Source: Arthrobacter sp. efr-133-TYG-118 (GTDB lineage Bacteria > Actinomycetota > Actinomycetes > Actinomycetales > Micrococcaceae). Taken from it: a DNA stretch of 64,000 nt. Each line of letters opens with the position of its first letter. Position 1 is the stretch's first letter. Shown piece after piece: positions 7,890 to 17,585 of the stretch. The stretch covers positions 62,001-126,000 of the forward strand of contig NZ_JARVRH010000010.1 of NCBI RefSeq assembly GCF_030209755.1, read 5' to 3'. A model generated the notes under the pieces. That model saw only the letters and a program-made list of their open reading frames with translations, was not told where the DNA came from and ran no database searches. The position numbers were made by a program, and so were the translations under genes.

Positions 7890-8870
7890 ATGGTTGAAAC
7901 CAAGAAGGTCAGGATGCCATCTTCATCCCTTACGACCGTGATCTTGGCTTTTGCGGCAAATATTCTTGTTGCCGCGGCAAAAACTGTCGCCGCCATACTT
8001 ACCGGCTCCGCTTCGATGATCGCTGAGTCCGCCCACTCCTGGGCCGATACCGGAAACCAGGTCTTCCTGCTGGTGGCTGAGAGGAGATCCTCGAAGAAGC
8101 GGGATGTGGCCCATCCGATGGGCTACGGCAGGGAAGCGTACGTGTGGTCGATGTTTGCCGCGTTTGGCTTGTTCACTGCGGGTGCCGTTGTGTCCGTGAT
8201 GCACGGTGTCCAGCAGCTTTTCGCACCGGAGCCCGCCGGCGATTTTGCGATCGCCTATGTTGTTTTGGCAATATCTTTCGTCCTCGAAGGTGGTTCGTTC
8301 GTCCAGGCGTTCCGGCAGGCTCGCAAGTCCGCACGGGAGCTTGAACGCCGCACTTTGGAGCAAGTGCTCAAGAGCTCGGATCCCACAATGCGTGCGGTCT
8401 TCGCAGAAGACAGTGCCGCCCTGATCGGCCTGACCCTTGCCTTCTTGGGGATCTTCCTGCACCAGCTCACTGGATCGCCACTTCCGGATGCGCTCGGATC
8501 CATATTTGTCGGCATCCTTCTCGGTGTCATCGCAGTGGTGTTGATAGATCGCAATCGTCGCTTCCTCGTCGGTCAAGGCGTTACCCCGGAACTCGAGAAC
8601 TCGATGGCGATCAGGGTCATGGAACACCGGGAAATCGAGCGCTTGACGTATCTGCACCTGGAGTTTGTCGGTCCGCGCAAGTTGTACCTCGTGGCGGCTG
8701 TAGATATCAAAGGTGACCTTCGGGAACATGAAGTAGCCGTCGCCCTGCGCCGCGTCGAACGCGAACTTGAGGACGAGGAGACGGTCGAGGAAGCGGTACT
8801 CACCCTCGCCACCCCCGACGAACCGTCCTTGACCTTTGGCGTTCGGCAACCGTCGCCGGCCGTTGAGTAA
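7890..8870 (+). CDS. Cation diffusion facilitator family transporter
   Basis: Proton-coupled efflux protein for divalent metals (Zn, Mn, Fe or Co type), 326 aa from the ATG at 7890; a TTG 21 bp earlier is in frame but has no better ribosome site. The membrane domain begins LTTVILAFAANILVAAAKTV. The metal-site helix reads MIAESAHSWADTGNQ, giving the His-x3-Asp pair of the Zn/Mn branch, followed by HPMGYGREAYVW. Later helices include YVVLAISFVLEGGSFVQAF and SAALIGLTLAFLGIFLHQLTG, whose LIG and D positions match the second half of the site. The C-terminal cytoplasmic domain (REIERLTYLHLEFVGPRKLY) is present. Exact metal unknown. Confidence 0.9.
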   Translation: MVETKKVRMPSSSLTTVILAFAANILVAAAKTVAAILTGSASMIAESAHSWADTGNQVFLLVAERRSSKKRDVAHPMGYGREAYVWSMFAAFGLFTAGAVVSVMHGVQQLFAPEPAGDFAIAYVVLAISFVLEGGSFVQAFRQARKSARELERRTLEQVLKSSDPTMRAVFAEDSAALIGLTLAFLGIFLHQLTGSPLPDALGSIFVGILLGVIAVVLIDRNRRFLVGQGVTPELENSMAIRVMEHREIERLTYLHLEFVGPRKLYLVAAVDIKGDLREHEVAVALRRVERELEDEETVEEAVLTLATPDEPSLTFGVRQPSPAVE

Positions 8871-9073
8871 AACAACATCGGCAATCCGGGGGCGCGGCCC
8901 CCACGAAAACAAGTACACGCCACTCGTGCCATGCTTCACGCAAAGTTGTTGACTCAAGTGACCAGCATCCGCGCACTGTCAGGGGACGCCGATCCCAGCT
9001 GGCCAACGGCAGGGTCGGTCGAACGATAGGACCGGCACGCCGGATGCACAGCCAAATTTCGAGGGGAGCTGCA

Positions 9074-9517
9074 GTGGACGGGCAACTATGGATTTGGATC
9101 GTAGTGGCGATTGTGATCATCGCGGTGATCGTCGCCGTCGTCGTTTTCGGGCGCCGTGCAAAGAACGCCGCTAACCGCAAGCGCGCTGCGGACCTCCGCG
9201 AGAAGGCACGTGCCGACGCCCTCGGAGCTCATGAGCGCAGCGCTGAGGCCGCTCGAGCGGCGGCCGACGCCGCCCGCGCCGAGAGCGAAGCGGAACGGTT
9301 GCACAAGGAGGCCACGGAGAAGCAGAGGGCTGCCGAGCGGGCCAACGAAGTCTCCCAGGACAGGTTGCGGCGGGCTGAAGAGCTGGACCCCGATGCGGGC
9401 AACCGTTCGGACCCGACGGGAGCGGAAAGCCGTCGGGACAGGGACGACGACGAAACCCGGCGGGAGAGGGACGACGATCAAGGCGACCAGGAGGGGCGCC
9501 GATCCCCGAGATCCTAG
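9074..9517 (+). CDS. Membrane-anchored charged coiled-coil protein
   Basis: 147 aa from a GTG with a strong GAGGGGAG ribosome site 7 nt ahead; an ATG 30 bp earlier is in frame but lacks one. Residues 4-26 form a membrane helix (LWIWIVVAIVIIAVIVAVVVF). The rest is an Ala/Arg/Glu-rich helix with heptad-like spacing (RSAEAARAAADAARAESEAE), ending in a very charged disordered tail (RRDRDDDETRRERDDDQ). Small actinobacterial proteins of this layout are uncharacterised. It is convergent with the regulator gene, 7 bp away. Confidence 0.7.
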   Translation: MDGQLWIWIVVAIVIIAVIVAVVVFGRRAKNAANRKRAADLREKARADALGAHERSAEAARAAADAARAESEAERLHKEATEKQRAAERANEVSQDRLRRAEELDPDAGNRSDPTGAESRRDRDDDETRRERDDDQGDQEGRRSPRS

Positions 9518-9524
9518 GCTGCCG

Positions 9525-10415
9525 TCACACCCCACCTGCGGTGGGTGCGGCTTGAGGTTGCTCTGCCAGTTCCTGCGTGGCGGCCCAGCTCGCGAGAAGG
9601 CGCAGGGCGTCTGCCGAGGGGGAACCAGGTTCCGCAGGGTAGATGAACAGGGAGAGGCCCGTGTCCGCTGACAATTCCATCGCCTCGAACAGCAGCCGGA
9701 GTTCGCCCACGACGGGGTGATGGAAATGCTTGAAACCGCTGTAGTGGCGGCGCACGTTGTGCGCGGCCCAGCGGGTGCGGAATTCGTCGCTGCGGGTCGA
9801 AAGCTCTCCTACGAGGTCGCTCAGTCCGCGGTCGAAGGGGTCGCGGCCAGCCTCGGTGCGCAGGATGGCCACCATGTTGTTGGCAGCGAGTTCCCAGTCC
9901 GGGAAAAACCGTCGGGCCCGTTCTTCATCCAGGAAAATGAAGCGCGCGTAGTTGGCCGGCCGGACCGGGTTGACGTACATCTCGGAGTGCAATGCGTGGC
10001 CGAGCCTGTTGGCGGCGAGGATGTCCATGCGTGCGTTGCGGACAAATGCCGGAGCGTCAGTGATGGCGTCGAGGGCAAATTGGACGCTCGGTCGAAGATG
10101 TTGGGGCGCAGATCGACGCTGCCGCTTGCTTGTTCCGGCGGCGCGGGCCAGATCGAACAGATGTGCACGCTCGGCTTCGTCAAGGTGCAACGCCCTGGCC
10201 AATGCTTCCAGGACGCTTTCAGACACTCCCGCAAGGTTTCCCCGTTCCAGCCGGGTGTAGTACTCAACGCTTACCCCGGCCAGGGCTGCGACTTCTCCGC
10301 GACGGAGCCCGGGTACTCGCCGGTTGCCGCCCGACGTCGGCAGCCCCGCCTGTTCGGGGGTGATCTTCGCACGCCGGGAAGCAAGGAAATCGCGGGCGTC
10401 GTTCCGGTTGTCCAT
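9525..10415 (-). CDS. XRE-type HTH regulator with MmyB-like ligand-binding domain
   Basis: 296 aa. Residues 8-85 are a helix-turn-helix of the XRE type: FLASRRAKITPEQAGLP, VPGLRRGEVAALAGVSVEYY, then RLERGNLAGVSESVLEALAR. The C-terminal two-thirds matches the MmyB-like sensor: ITDAPAFVRNARMDILAANRLG, ANYARFIFLDEERARRFFPDW, RSDEFRTRWAAHNVR and KHFHHPVVGELRLLFEAMEL. In this family the domain binds a hydrophobic ligand, often fatty acid, and the regulator usually controls an adjacent reductase. No such gene lies beside it here, so the target is unknown. Confidence 0.93.
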   Translation of the reverse strand: MDNRNDARDFLASRRAKITPEQAGLPTSGGNRRVPGLRRGEVAALAGVSVEYYTRLERGNLAGVSESVLEALARALHLDEAERAHLFDLARAAGTSKRQRRSAPQHLRPSVQFALDAITDAPAFVRNARMDILAANRLGHALHSEMYVNPVRPANYARFIFLDEERARRFFPDWELAANNMVAILRTEAGRDPFDRGLSDLVGELSTRSDEFRTRWAAHNVRRHYSGFKHFHHPVVGELRLLFEAMELSADTGLSLFIYPAEPGSPSADALRLLASWAATQELAEQPQAAPTAGGV

Positions 10416-10531
10416 GCGATCAACGATAGTGACCTTTCAGCGCCGTGAGGGAGTCCCTGCCAGTACCTCTATCAACGGAAACTTCCCGGCGGCGGTGATG
10501 GCCCCGATGCCGCGCTAAAGGCAACGCCGTC

Positions 10532-10684
10532 CTAGAAAATGCGGAAGTCGCCGGCGTCTGCGTTCGCGGACGGGTACACCACGGGTTCCCGCCCCAACTC
10601 AAGCAGGACGTCGTTGATGCTCATTTGCCCGTCGAGTTGGACGGCCGGGACGAAGGCGGTTTCGGATTCGACTTCAGCGGTCAT
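10532..10684 (-). CDS. 50-aa hypothetical microprotein
   Basis: An ATG at 10684 opens a 50-codon frame, MTAEVESETAFVPAVQLDGQ to GDFRIF. It is slightly acidic, has no membrane segment, and its centre (MSINDVLLELGREPVVYP) looks like a short amphipathic helix plus strand. No strong ribosome site precedes it. It lies on the same strand as, and 90 bp downstream of, the class II glutamine amidotransferase gene, so it could be the tail of that transcript. The codon use is like the neighbours and the stop is clean, but no homology can be claimed. Confidence 0.5.
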   Translation of the reverse strand: MTAEVESETAFVPAVQLDGQMSINDVLLELGREPVVYPSANADAGDFRIF

Positions 10685-10773
10685 GGATCGATCTTATGCG
10701 CGGCGGGCTCAACGGACAGGTTGAACACGCGGCCTTCCGGCTAAGACGCCGGGCGTCGCTTTGTGGTCAAGGA

Positions 10774-11640
10774 TCACGGCTTCTGGGACGCGGCCGCGGA
10801 GGGGGAGAGGTCGGACAGGGTGAGCGGATGTGTCGGAGCCTCCGGGAAAGGCTTGCTTATAGTCACAGCCAGATCCGGATTGACGTGGACCAGCGCGCCG
10901 GCGGACAGCGCTCTCCACTCCGGGTTGTCATCCATCGGTTCGGTGGCGATGAGGACGTGTCCGGAACGGGCCAGGTCCTTGCTGTGGGCGCGGATGCGGG
11001 AGCTCCGTGCGTCGAGGGGAGCTCCATCGTCCGAGCGGGCAGCCAACCGTTCCAGAATGTGCAGCTCATGCGTGTCCGGGTACCTGACTGCCCAAAGCTC
11101 GGTGTCCGTCGTCAGGATGAGGTTCAAGCTGAACACCGGAAGCTCCTTGGCGATCCAGCTGATCGCTTGGGTGATACCTTCGCCGACGTCGCCATCTGCG
11201 CGCCGGCTCTCCGCGGTGATCAATGCGAAGAGGCGCTCACTGTCAGTCTGGCCCTTGACCAGATCCGCAACGCCGAACTCAGCCAGCCGCTGATCAAGCC
11301 GTTCAAGATCGCCAAAGGCGCCGTTGTGGGCGAACAACCTCCCGTCCTGCTCGAACGGGTGCGTGTTGACCATGGTGTGGGCCCCGGTACTGGCATACCG
11401 CACATGGGCCAGGAACGTCGTGCTCTTCAGGACCCGCGCCTCACGCGCAAAGGCGTGGTCCTCCCATGCGGCGAGTGGCTGTTTGGCCACGTGGGCCTTA
11501 CCGTCACCGTCAAAGGTGCCTATGCCGGCGCCGTCGGGCTCGCGTCGGCTCTGGTCGGCGAGGCTGTCCGGCGCGTCCAAAAGCCAGAAAGTGGCGCGGA
11601 CTGCCTGCGAACCGGCATGCAAGCCGAACAATCGGCACAT
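10774..11640 (-). CDS. Class II glutamine amidotransferase
   Basis: 288 aa. The start is fixed by chemistry: ATG-TGC at 11640 gives MCRLFG, where Cys2 becomes the N-terminal nucleophile after Met removal; GGAAGG lies upstream. Other family residues are visible: EPDGAGIGTF, FLAHVRYASTG, the HPFEQDGRLFAHNGAFGDLE block that binds glutamine, and GQTDSERLFALI. The synthase domain of multi-domain amidotransferases is absent, as in YafJ/EgtC-type proteins. An EgtC role in ergothioneine synthesis cannot be assigned, because no egtB or egtD neighbours are present. It lies directly downstream of glutamate decarboxylase on the same strand, 43 bp apart, so the two may be co-transcribed. Confidence 0.88.
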   Translation of the reverse strand: MCRLFGLHAGSQAVRATFWLLDAPDSLADQSRREPDGAGIGTFDGDGKAHVAKQPLAAWEDHAFAREARVLKSTTFLAHVRYASTGAHTMVNTHPFEQDGRLFAHNGAFGDLERLDQRLAEFGVADLVKGQTDSERLFALITAESRRADGDVGEGITQAISWIAKELPVFSLNLILTTDTELWAVRYPDTHELHILERLAARSDDGAPLDARSSRIRAHSKDLARSGHVLIATEPMDDNPEWRALSAGALVHVNPDLAVTISKPFPEAPTHPLTLSDLSPSAAASQKP

Positions 11641-11683
11641 GGCACACATCCTTCCTTGAAGCGGCTTGCGTTGAAGGTGCTGG

Positions 11684-13033
11684 CTAGTGATGGAACGCCT
11701 GGGTTTGCCCACCTGAGGGCATCGGTGACGTGAGGCCGTCCAGGTAGGCGACTTCCTTCTTGAGATCGGCCAGGAAACTGGATGCGAGGTCTCGCGTGAA
11801 ACCGTTGCGGACAACGATTCTTTGGACTGTGATCTCGCTCAATCCCTCCGGCATGGGGTAGGCGGGGACGAGCCATCCATTCATCCGCAGCCGTTCGGAC
11901 AAGTGATGAAGGTTCCAGTGCTCCGTGTAGCCGTCGGTGAGCTGCCAAGCAAAGACCGGGATGTCCGATCCGTCGCTCCACAAAGTAAACGGCACCATCG
12001 CCCCTATTTCACTCGATAGGTAGAGCGCTACGTCCCGGGAGGTTGCCTGAACGGATTTGTATCCCTCGTATCCGAGCCGGAGGAACAGATAGTACTGAAG
12101 GAGCACCTGGGCGCCCGGGCGTGAGAAGTTCAGGGCGAAGCTCGGCATGTTCCCACCCAGGTAGCTGACATGGAAGATCAGGTCCTCGGGGAGCGCTTGC
12201 TCGTCCCGCCAAATGATCCAGCCCAAGCCGGGATAGACCAAGCCGTACTTGTGGCCGGATGTGTTGATCGAGGCAACCCGCGGCAGACGGAAGTCCCAGA
12301 CTGTCTCCCGTTGCAGGAAGGGCGCAACCATGGCTCCGGAGGCGCCGTCGACGTGGATCGGGACATCAAAGCCGTGCTTTTCCTGGATCTCGTCCAGAGC
12401 CGCCGAAATTTTTTCCACGGGTTCATAGACCCCCGTGTAGGTCACGCCCATGATGGCTACAACGCCAATGGTGTTCTCGTCCACGTACCTGTCCAGTTCG
12501 TAGCCGTCGAGCATTTGGTGTTCCTTCGACACCGGGACGTAGCGGGCCTCCACATCCCAGTAGTTGCAGAACTTCTCCCAGCACACCTGCACTGCCGAGC
12601 TGAGGACCAGGTTGGGTTTGTCTGTGGAAAGGCCGGCCGCGCGGCGGGCGTGCTGCCAGCGACGTTTCAAGGCCAGGCCGCCCAGCATGCATGCCTCGGA
12701 GGATCCGATCGTGGAGGTCCCAATGGACTTGGCGGGATCGGGCGCGTTCCACAAGTCGGCGAGCATCCGCCAGCAGCGGGTCTCGATCAGGGCCGTCTGG
12801 GGGTATTCGTCCTTGTCGATCATGTTCTTGTCGAACGTTTCGGCGTACAGTTTCGACGCTTCCGGTTCCATCCACGTCCCAACGAACGTGGCCAGGTTCA
12901 GGCGGGAGTTGCCGTCCAACATGGCTTCGTCGTGGACAACCTGATAGGCAGTCGAAGGAAGGGACTCACCGTCCGGAATGGTGAACCGTGGAAAAATACT
13001 GGATTCTCCCGGTCGGCTGAACACCGGGTTCAA
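11684..13033 (-). CDS. gadB: Glutamate decarboxylase
   Basis: PLP enzyme converting L-glutamate to GABA with proton uptake. From the TTG at 13033 it is 449 aa. Readable blocks: STAYQVVHDEAMLDGNSRLN, GTWMEPEASKLYAETFDKN, IGTSTIGSSEACMLGGLALK (cofactor phosphate), VPIHVDGASGAMVAPF (Asp on the pyridine N) and INTSGHKYGLVYPG with the Schiff-base Lys. The TTG has no ribosome site. An ATC at 13084, in frame and 6 nt after a perfect AAAGGAG, would give 466 aa, the length I recall for E. coli GadB; no ATG/GTG/TTG occurs between it and the upstream stop. Followed by an amidotransferase gene; no glutamate/GABA antiporter is seen nearby. Confidence 0.94.
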   Translation of the reverse strand: MNPVFSRPGESSIFPRFTIPDGESLPSTAYQVVHDEAMLDGNSRLNLATFVGTWMEPEASKLYAETFDKNMIDKDEYPQTALIETRCWRMLADLWNAPDPAKSIGTSTIGSSEACMLGGLALKRRWQHARRAAGLSTDKPNLVLSSAVQVCWEKFCNYWDVEARYVPVSKEHQMLDGYELDRYVDENTIGVVAIMGVTYTGVYEPVEKISAALDEIQEKHGFDVPIHVDGASGAMVAPFLQRETVWDFRLPRVASINTSGHKYGLVYPGLGWIIWRDEQALPEDLIFHVSYLGGNMPSFALNFSRPGAQVLLQYYLFLRLGYEGYKSVQATSRDVALYLSSEIGAMVPFTLWSDGSDIPVFAWQLTDGYTEHWNLHHLSERLRMNGWLVPAYPMPEGLSEITVQRIVVRNGFTRDLASSFLADLKKEVAYLDGLTSPMPSGGQTQAFHH

Positions 13034-13303
13034 CTCAACTGCAGTGTCGGGTTCATGGGCTGATGTTCGGTGTGACCTATTGATGGTTCGCTCCTTTGAC
13101 TCGCCGCCGCGCCGGCCGTTGCTGTGGCATGGCCCGCCAAGGGCCCACGCTACCGTGGGCGGCCGCCGTGCCCAAGCCCTTCAAGCCGTCATCGCTCGAG
13201 TCGGCGCCGGTGACCATTCCTCTTCCACGCCATGGTGCCAAAGTGGCTGCTGGTGCATAATCGCAGGGACGAAGCTCTCTCACAGCGAGCCTAGGAGGCA
13301 CCA

Positions 13304-14902
13304 ATGTCGATGCAGGACACTCCGGAAGATCGGCAGCCCGAGGAAACGCAAAGCGTTCCGCTGCCAGGATCAGACAGGGCTCCCGCTCCGGGCGTCCGGG
13401 ACGTTCTCGGTCCCGTCGACCCTTATCGGCGGATCGAGGCGACGGTCATCCTTCGGCGCCAGGAAGAAATGCCCGAAGTTCCGTCCGCAACGCTTTCGCT
13501 GGACGAACTGGCCTCCCGATACGGCGCATCGGCCACAGACCTGGATTTGGCTGTACGCACTTTCGCCAGCCTCGGTCTCGACGTTGTGGAGTCGGACGCC
13601 GCCAGCCGCAGGATTCGGCTGGCTGGAACCGTGGAGCGGATGGGCAGCATCTTCGGGACGTCCCTTGACGAGCTGACGAGCCGCAGCCCGGACGGCACGG
13701 CTGTCACCCACAGGCATCGCACCGGAGGCCTCCAAGTACCTGCAGCCCTTGACGGCGTCGTGGTCGCCGTCCTCGGCCTAGACGACCGGCCGCAGGCCCG
13801 GGCCCAATTCCGCGCCATTCCCTTGGCCGCGGCCAGTATCAGCTACACTCCGCCCCAGCTGGGAAAGATCTACAACTTTCCTGAGGGAACGGACGGAACG
13901 GGCCAAACCGTTGCCATCCTTGAGCTGGGCGGCGGCTTCGGACAGCAAGACCTTGACACCTACTTCCAGGGCCTGGGTCTCGCCACACCGAGCGTCACCG
14001 CGGTGGGAGTCGATGGCGGGGCGAACCAGCCGGGACTGGATCCGGCTGGTGCCGACGGGGAAGTCCTGCTCGACATCGAAGTAGTCGGCGCCTTGGCGCC
14101 GAAGGCCAACATCGTGGTCTATTTCGCTCCCAATACCGACGCCGGGTTCCTGGATGCGATTGTCGCAGCCTCCCATGCAAATCCGACGCCGGCCGCGATC
14201 AGCATCAGTTGGGACCAGAGCGAAGACGCCTGGACCGCCCAAGCCCGGACGGCTTTCGACCAGGCCATGGCCGATGCTGCGGCCCTCGGGGTGACGGTGA
14301 CAACCGCAGCAGGGGACAACGGAAGTGCGGACGGCGCAACGGACAACAAGGATCACGCCGATTTCCCGGCGTCGAGCCCGCATGTGCTGGCCTGCGGAGG
14401 AACACGGCTTCAAGCAGACACCGCGACAGGAGTCATCAACGCGGAAACTGTCTGGAACGACGGCCCAAACTCGGCTACCGGCGGAGGATTCAGCGACGTC
14501 TTTCCGGCTCCCTCGTGGCAGTCCGGCATCTCGGGACACGCCAAACACAAGCCTGCGCCCAAGAAGGCCGGAAGGGGCGTCCCCGATGTCAGCGGCGTCG
14601 CCGACCCGCAGACCGGTTACCGGGTGCGCGTCGACGGGAAAGACATGGTGATCGGCGGAACCAGTGCGGTCGCACCGCTCTGGGCGGCCCTGGTTGCCCG
14701 CCTCGCCCAGGCCACTAACAGGCGCTTCGGGCTGATCCAGCCGCTGCTCTACCAAAACGGCACCCAACCGGCGTCGGGCTTCCATGACATCACCACTGGC
14801 TCCAACGGAAGCTACCGTGCCGCGACTGGCTGGGATCCCTGCACGGGCCTGGGCAGTCCGGACGGCAGTGCCCTCCTCGCATTGCTCCAAGCCAAGCCCT
14901 AG
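13304..14902 (+). CDS. S53 family (sedolisin/kumamolisin) serine-carboxyl peptidase
   Basis: 532 aa; AGGAGG precedes the ATG. Residues 30-190 are the pro-kumamolisin activation domain (VDPYRRIEATVILRR, GTVERMGSIFGTSLDEL, THRHRTGGLQVPAALDGVV). The peptidase domain has the full catalytic set: Glu and Asp in GEVLLDIEVVG (E-x3-D), the oxyanion Asp in TAAGDNGSADG, and Ser in IGGTSAVAPLWAAL. The Ca-binding loop is at the C-terminus (FHDITTGSNGSYRAATGWDP). Family members are acid-active endopeptidases, normally exported and self-processed. No signal peptide is visible in the hydrophilic N-terminus, so the export route is unclear. It stands alone, divergent from glutamate decarboxylase. Confidence 0.94.
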   Translation: MSMQDTPEDRQPEETQSVPLPGSDRAPAPGVRDVLGPVDPYRRIEATVILRRQEEMPEVPSATLSLDELASRYGASATDLDLAVRTFASLGLDVVESDAASRRIRLAGTVERMGSIFGTSLDELTSRSPDGTAVTHRHRTGGLQVPAALDGVVVAVLGLDDRPQARAQFRAIPLAAASISYTPPQLGKIYNFPEGTDGTGQTVAILELGGGFGQQDLDTYFQGLGLATPSVTAVGVDGGANQPGLDPAGADGEVLLDIEVVGALAPKANIVVYFAPNTDAGFLDAIVAASHANPTPAAISISWDQSEDAWTAQARTAFDQAMADAAALGVTVTTAAGDNGSADGATDNKDHADFPASSPHVLACGGTRLQADTATGVINAETVWNDGPNSATGGGFSDVFPAPSWQSGISGHAKHKPAPKKAGRGVPDVSGVADPQTGYRVRVDGKDMVIGGTSAVAPLWAALVARLAQATNRRFGLIQPLLYQNGTQPASGFHDITTGSNGSYRAATGWDPCTGLGSPDGSALLALLQAKP

Positions 14903-15012
14903 CAGACCTACGGGAACCGTCGCAGTGTCCCAAATCCCGTCGCCCACATGGGTTTGGCTCGGTAGACTTGTTGGTGTCCTTTACAACCGCAGGTTTCAAA
15001 GGAGGCTACACA

Positions 15013-15297
15013 ATGGCTGGATACTTTGAGCTGATCGACGGACCCAACGATGGGTACAGGATTGCATTACGCGACGGCGACGGCGACATTCTGGCGATGT
15101 CTACAACTTTTGCCACCAAACAGTCGGCTGTCCGCGGGATATCCACGCTCAGGGAGATCGCCGGAACCGCCCTGATCAAGGACAGAAGCCATGGCCGGTG
15201 GACCCCGTCCCTTGAGCGGCAGGCCCACCGCTTGCATTTGCTCCACCAACCGGCATGGCGGAAACACGAAGTGAGAAGCGCCGCAGGCCGCTTGTAG
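15013..15297 (+). CDS. DUF1508 (YegP-like) family protein
   Basis: 94 aa. The start is the ATG at 15013, with an AAAGGAGG ribosome site 7 nt ahead. The N-terminal 50 residues carry the YegP-type repeat: GYFELIDGPNDGYRIALRDGDGD, then ILAMSTTFATKQSAVRGIST. The rest (TALIKDRSHGRWTPSLERQ) is basic and not part of the repeat. Most family members have one or two copies of the repeat; this has one. Role unknown. Confidence 0.8.
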   Translation: MAGYFELIDGPNDGYRIALRDGDGDILAMSTTFATKQSAVRGISTLREIAGTALIKDRSHGRWTPSLERQAHRLHLLHQPAWRKHEVRSAAGRL

Positions 15298-15545
15298 CCC
15301 CGCATTAGCGCGCGGGTTCGCGGACCGCACCACAGTCCAGACCCACGGTCCTCCCTATTACGGGTTGCACGGGTCGCAATAACGAATGCCAAAATAGCCG
15401 TCCGGCGCCGCGTCTCCTCGGCGAAAATCGGCACGCCCCCGCTTGCTTTGGCTGCCCCAGCCGGAGCGGATACGATGGACGATGGCTGGCTGTGGTCCCC
15501 GTACGCCACAAGCTATGAAGCCTTATCAATGAATAGGAGACACCC

Positions 15546-17555
15546 GTGTCAGATGCCCAGCAGATCACCCTCATCGTCGATGGCGAAGAGACCAAGGTGA
15601 CGGAAGGGACCACCGGCGCGGAACTCTTCTTTGAGCGCCGCGACGTGGTAGTGGCCCGTGTCGATGGCGAGCTCAAGGACCTTGACCAGGTGCTGCCCGA
15701 GGGTGCCCAGGTTGATGGCATCACCATCGACTCGCCGGACGGCCTGAACGTCCTGCGCCACTCCACCGCACACGTTATGGCTCAGGCTGTGCAGCAGCTT
15801 CGTCCGGACGCCAAACTCGGAATCGGCCCCTACATTACGGACGGCTTCTACTTCGACTTCGAAGTTGCCGAGCCCTTCACCCCTGAAGACCTGCGTCAGC
15901 TCGAGAAGATGATGCAGAAGATCATCAACCAGAACCAGAAGTTCGTGCGCCGCGTCGTCACCGAAGATGAAGCCCGCGAAGCCATGAAGGGCGAGCCCTA
16001 CAAGCTTGAGCTGTTGGGCAAGAAGAACGACGCCGCCGACGCCGGCGAGGGCGTCAACGTCGAGGTGGGCGCCGGGGACATCACCATTTACGACAACGTG
16101 GACCGCAAGAGCGGTGAAAGCGTCTGGTGCGACCTTTGCCGCGGCCCGCACCTGCCCAACACCAAACTGATCTCCAATGCCTTCGCCCTGACCCGCTCCT
16201 CGGCGGCATACTGGCTGGGCAACCAGAACAACCAGCAGCTGCAGCGTATCTACGGCACCGCCTGGCCCACCAAGGACGCACTGAAGGCTTACCAAGAGCG
16301 CATCGCCGAGGCCGAGCGCCGCGATCACCGCAAGCTCGGCGCGGAGCTGGACCTGTTTTCCTTCCCGGATGAGCTGGGCTCCGGCCTGCCGGTGTTCCAC
16401 CCCAAGGGCGGGATTATCCGCAAAGCGATGGAGGACTATTCGCGCCAGCGTCACGTCGACGCCGGATACGAGTTCGTCTACACCCCGCACATCACCAAGG
16501 GACACCTCTACGAAGTCTCAGGCCACCTTGACTGGTACAAGGAAGGCATGTTCCCGGCGATGCACATCGACGCGGAATTGAACGACGACGGCACCGTGCG
16601 CAAGCCCGGCCAGGACTATTACCTGAAGCCGATGAACTGCCCCATGCACAACCTGATCTTCCGTTCACGCGGTCGCTCCTACCGGGAACTGCCCCTTCGG
16701 CTCTTCGAATTCGGCTCTGTGTACCGTTACGAGAAGTCCGGTGTTGTTCACGGGCTGACCCGCGTACGCGGCATGACACAGGACGATGCCCACATCTACT
16801 GCACCCGCGAGCAGATGAAGGACGAACTCACCACGACCCTGAACTTTGTCCTCGGCCTGCTCAAGGACTACGGACTGGACGACTTCTATCTTGAGCTGTC
16901 CACCAAGAACGAAGACAAGTTCGTCGGCGAGGACGCCGCTTGGGAGGAAGCCACCCGTACCTTGGCCGAAGTAGCCGAGGCCTCGGGGCTGGAACTCGTT
17001 CCGGATCCGGGCGGAGCCGCGTTCTACGGTCCCAAGATCTCGGTGCAGGCCAAGGACGCGCTGGGCCGCACCTGGCAGATGTCCACCATCCAACTGGACT
17101 TCAACCTGCCTGAGCGGTTCGAGCTGGAGTTCCAGGCCGCCGACGGCACCCGCCAGCGTCCGGTCATGATCCACCGTGCGTTGTTCGGCTCGGTTGAGCG
17201 TTTCATGGGCGTACTGACCGAACACTATGCGGGAGCTTTCCCCGCATGGCTTTCGCCCGTGCAGGTGGTCGGCATTCCGGTCGCCGAAGCGTTCAACGAC
17301 TACATGTTCGACGTCGTCGGCCAGCTCAAAGCCGCGGGCATCCGTGCCGAGGTAGACATTTCCTCGGACCGTTTCCCGAAGAAGATCCGCACTGCGAGCA
17401 AGGACAAGATTCCCTTCGTCCTTATTGCCGGCGGGGAGGACGCGGAGGCCGGTGCGGTGTCGTTCCGCTTCCGTGACGGCAGCCAAGACAACGGTGTACC
17501 CGTTGCCGAGGCAGTCCGAAGGATTGTGGACGCCGTCAAGAACCGCGAGAGCTGA
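15546..17555 (+). CDS. thrS: Threonyl-tRNA synthetase
   Basis: Charges tRNA-Thr; class II synthetase of 669 aa from a GTG preceded by AGGAGA. Order: TGS domain ([20 protein letters not shown]), editing domain with [11 protein letters not shown] (H-x3-H) and [16 protein letters not shown] (Cys and His), then the catalytic core with motif 2 around [20 protein letters not shown] and [14 protein letters not shown], motif 3 near [19 protein letters not shown], and the anticodon-binding domain at the C-terminus. It heads a conserved actinobacterial cluster with the HIT and PgsA genes, with a 30-bp gap to the next gene. I see no T-box in the 248-bp leader. Confidence 0.98.
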   Translation: MSDAQQITLIVDGEETKVTEGTTGAELFFERRDVVVARVDGELKDLDQVLPEGAQVDGITIDSPDGLNVLRHSTAHVMAQAVQQLRPDAKLGIGPYITDGFYFDFEVAEPFTPEDLRQLEKMMQKIINQNQKFVRRVVTEDEAREAMKGEPYKLELLGKKNDAADAGEGVNVEVGAGDITIYDNVDRKSGESVWCDLCRGPHLPNTKLISNAFALTRSSAAYWLGNQNNQQLQRIYGTAWPTKDALKAYQERIAEAERRDHRKLGAELDLFSFPDELGSGLPVFHPKGGIIRKAMEDYSRQRHVDAGYEFVYTPHITKGHLYEVSGHLDWYKEGMFPAMHIDAELNDDGTVRKPGQDYYLKPMNCPMHNLIFRSRGRSYRELPLRLFEFGSVYRYEKSGVVHGLTRVRGMTQDDAHIYCTREQMKDELTTTLNFVLGLLKDYGLDDFYLELSTKNEDKFVGEDAAWEEATRTLAEVAEASGLELVPDPGGAAFYGPKISVQAKDALGRTWQMSTIQLDFNLPERFELEFQAADGTRQRPVMIHRALFGSVERFMGVLTEHYAGAFPAWLSPVQVVGIPVAEAFNDYMFDVVGQLKAAGIRAEVDISSDRFPKKIRTASKDKIPFVLIAGGEDAEAGAVSFRFRDGSQDNGVPVAEAVRRIVDAVKNRES

Positions 17556-17585
17556 CGAGTCGGACACCGCGGGGGGCAGGGAACA

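Noticed and set aside
15298..15545. T-box or other riboswitch in the thrS leader
   Set aside because: I could not find a T-box consensus (AGGGTGGNACCGCG) or a specifier-type stem in the 248 bases.
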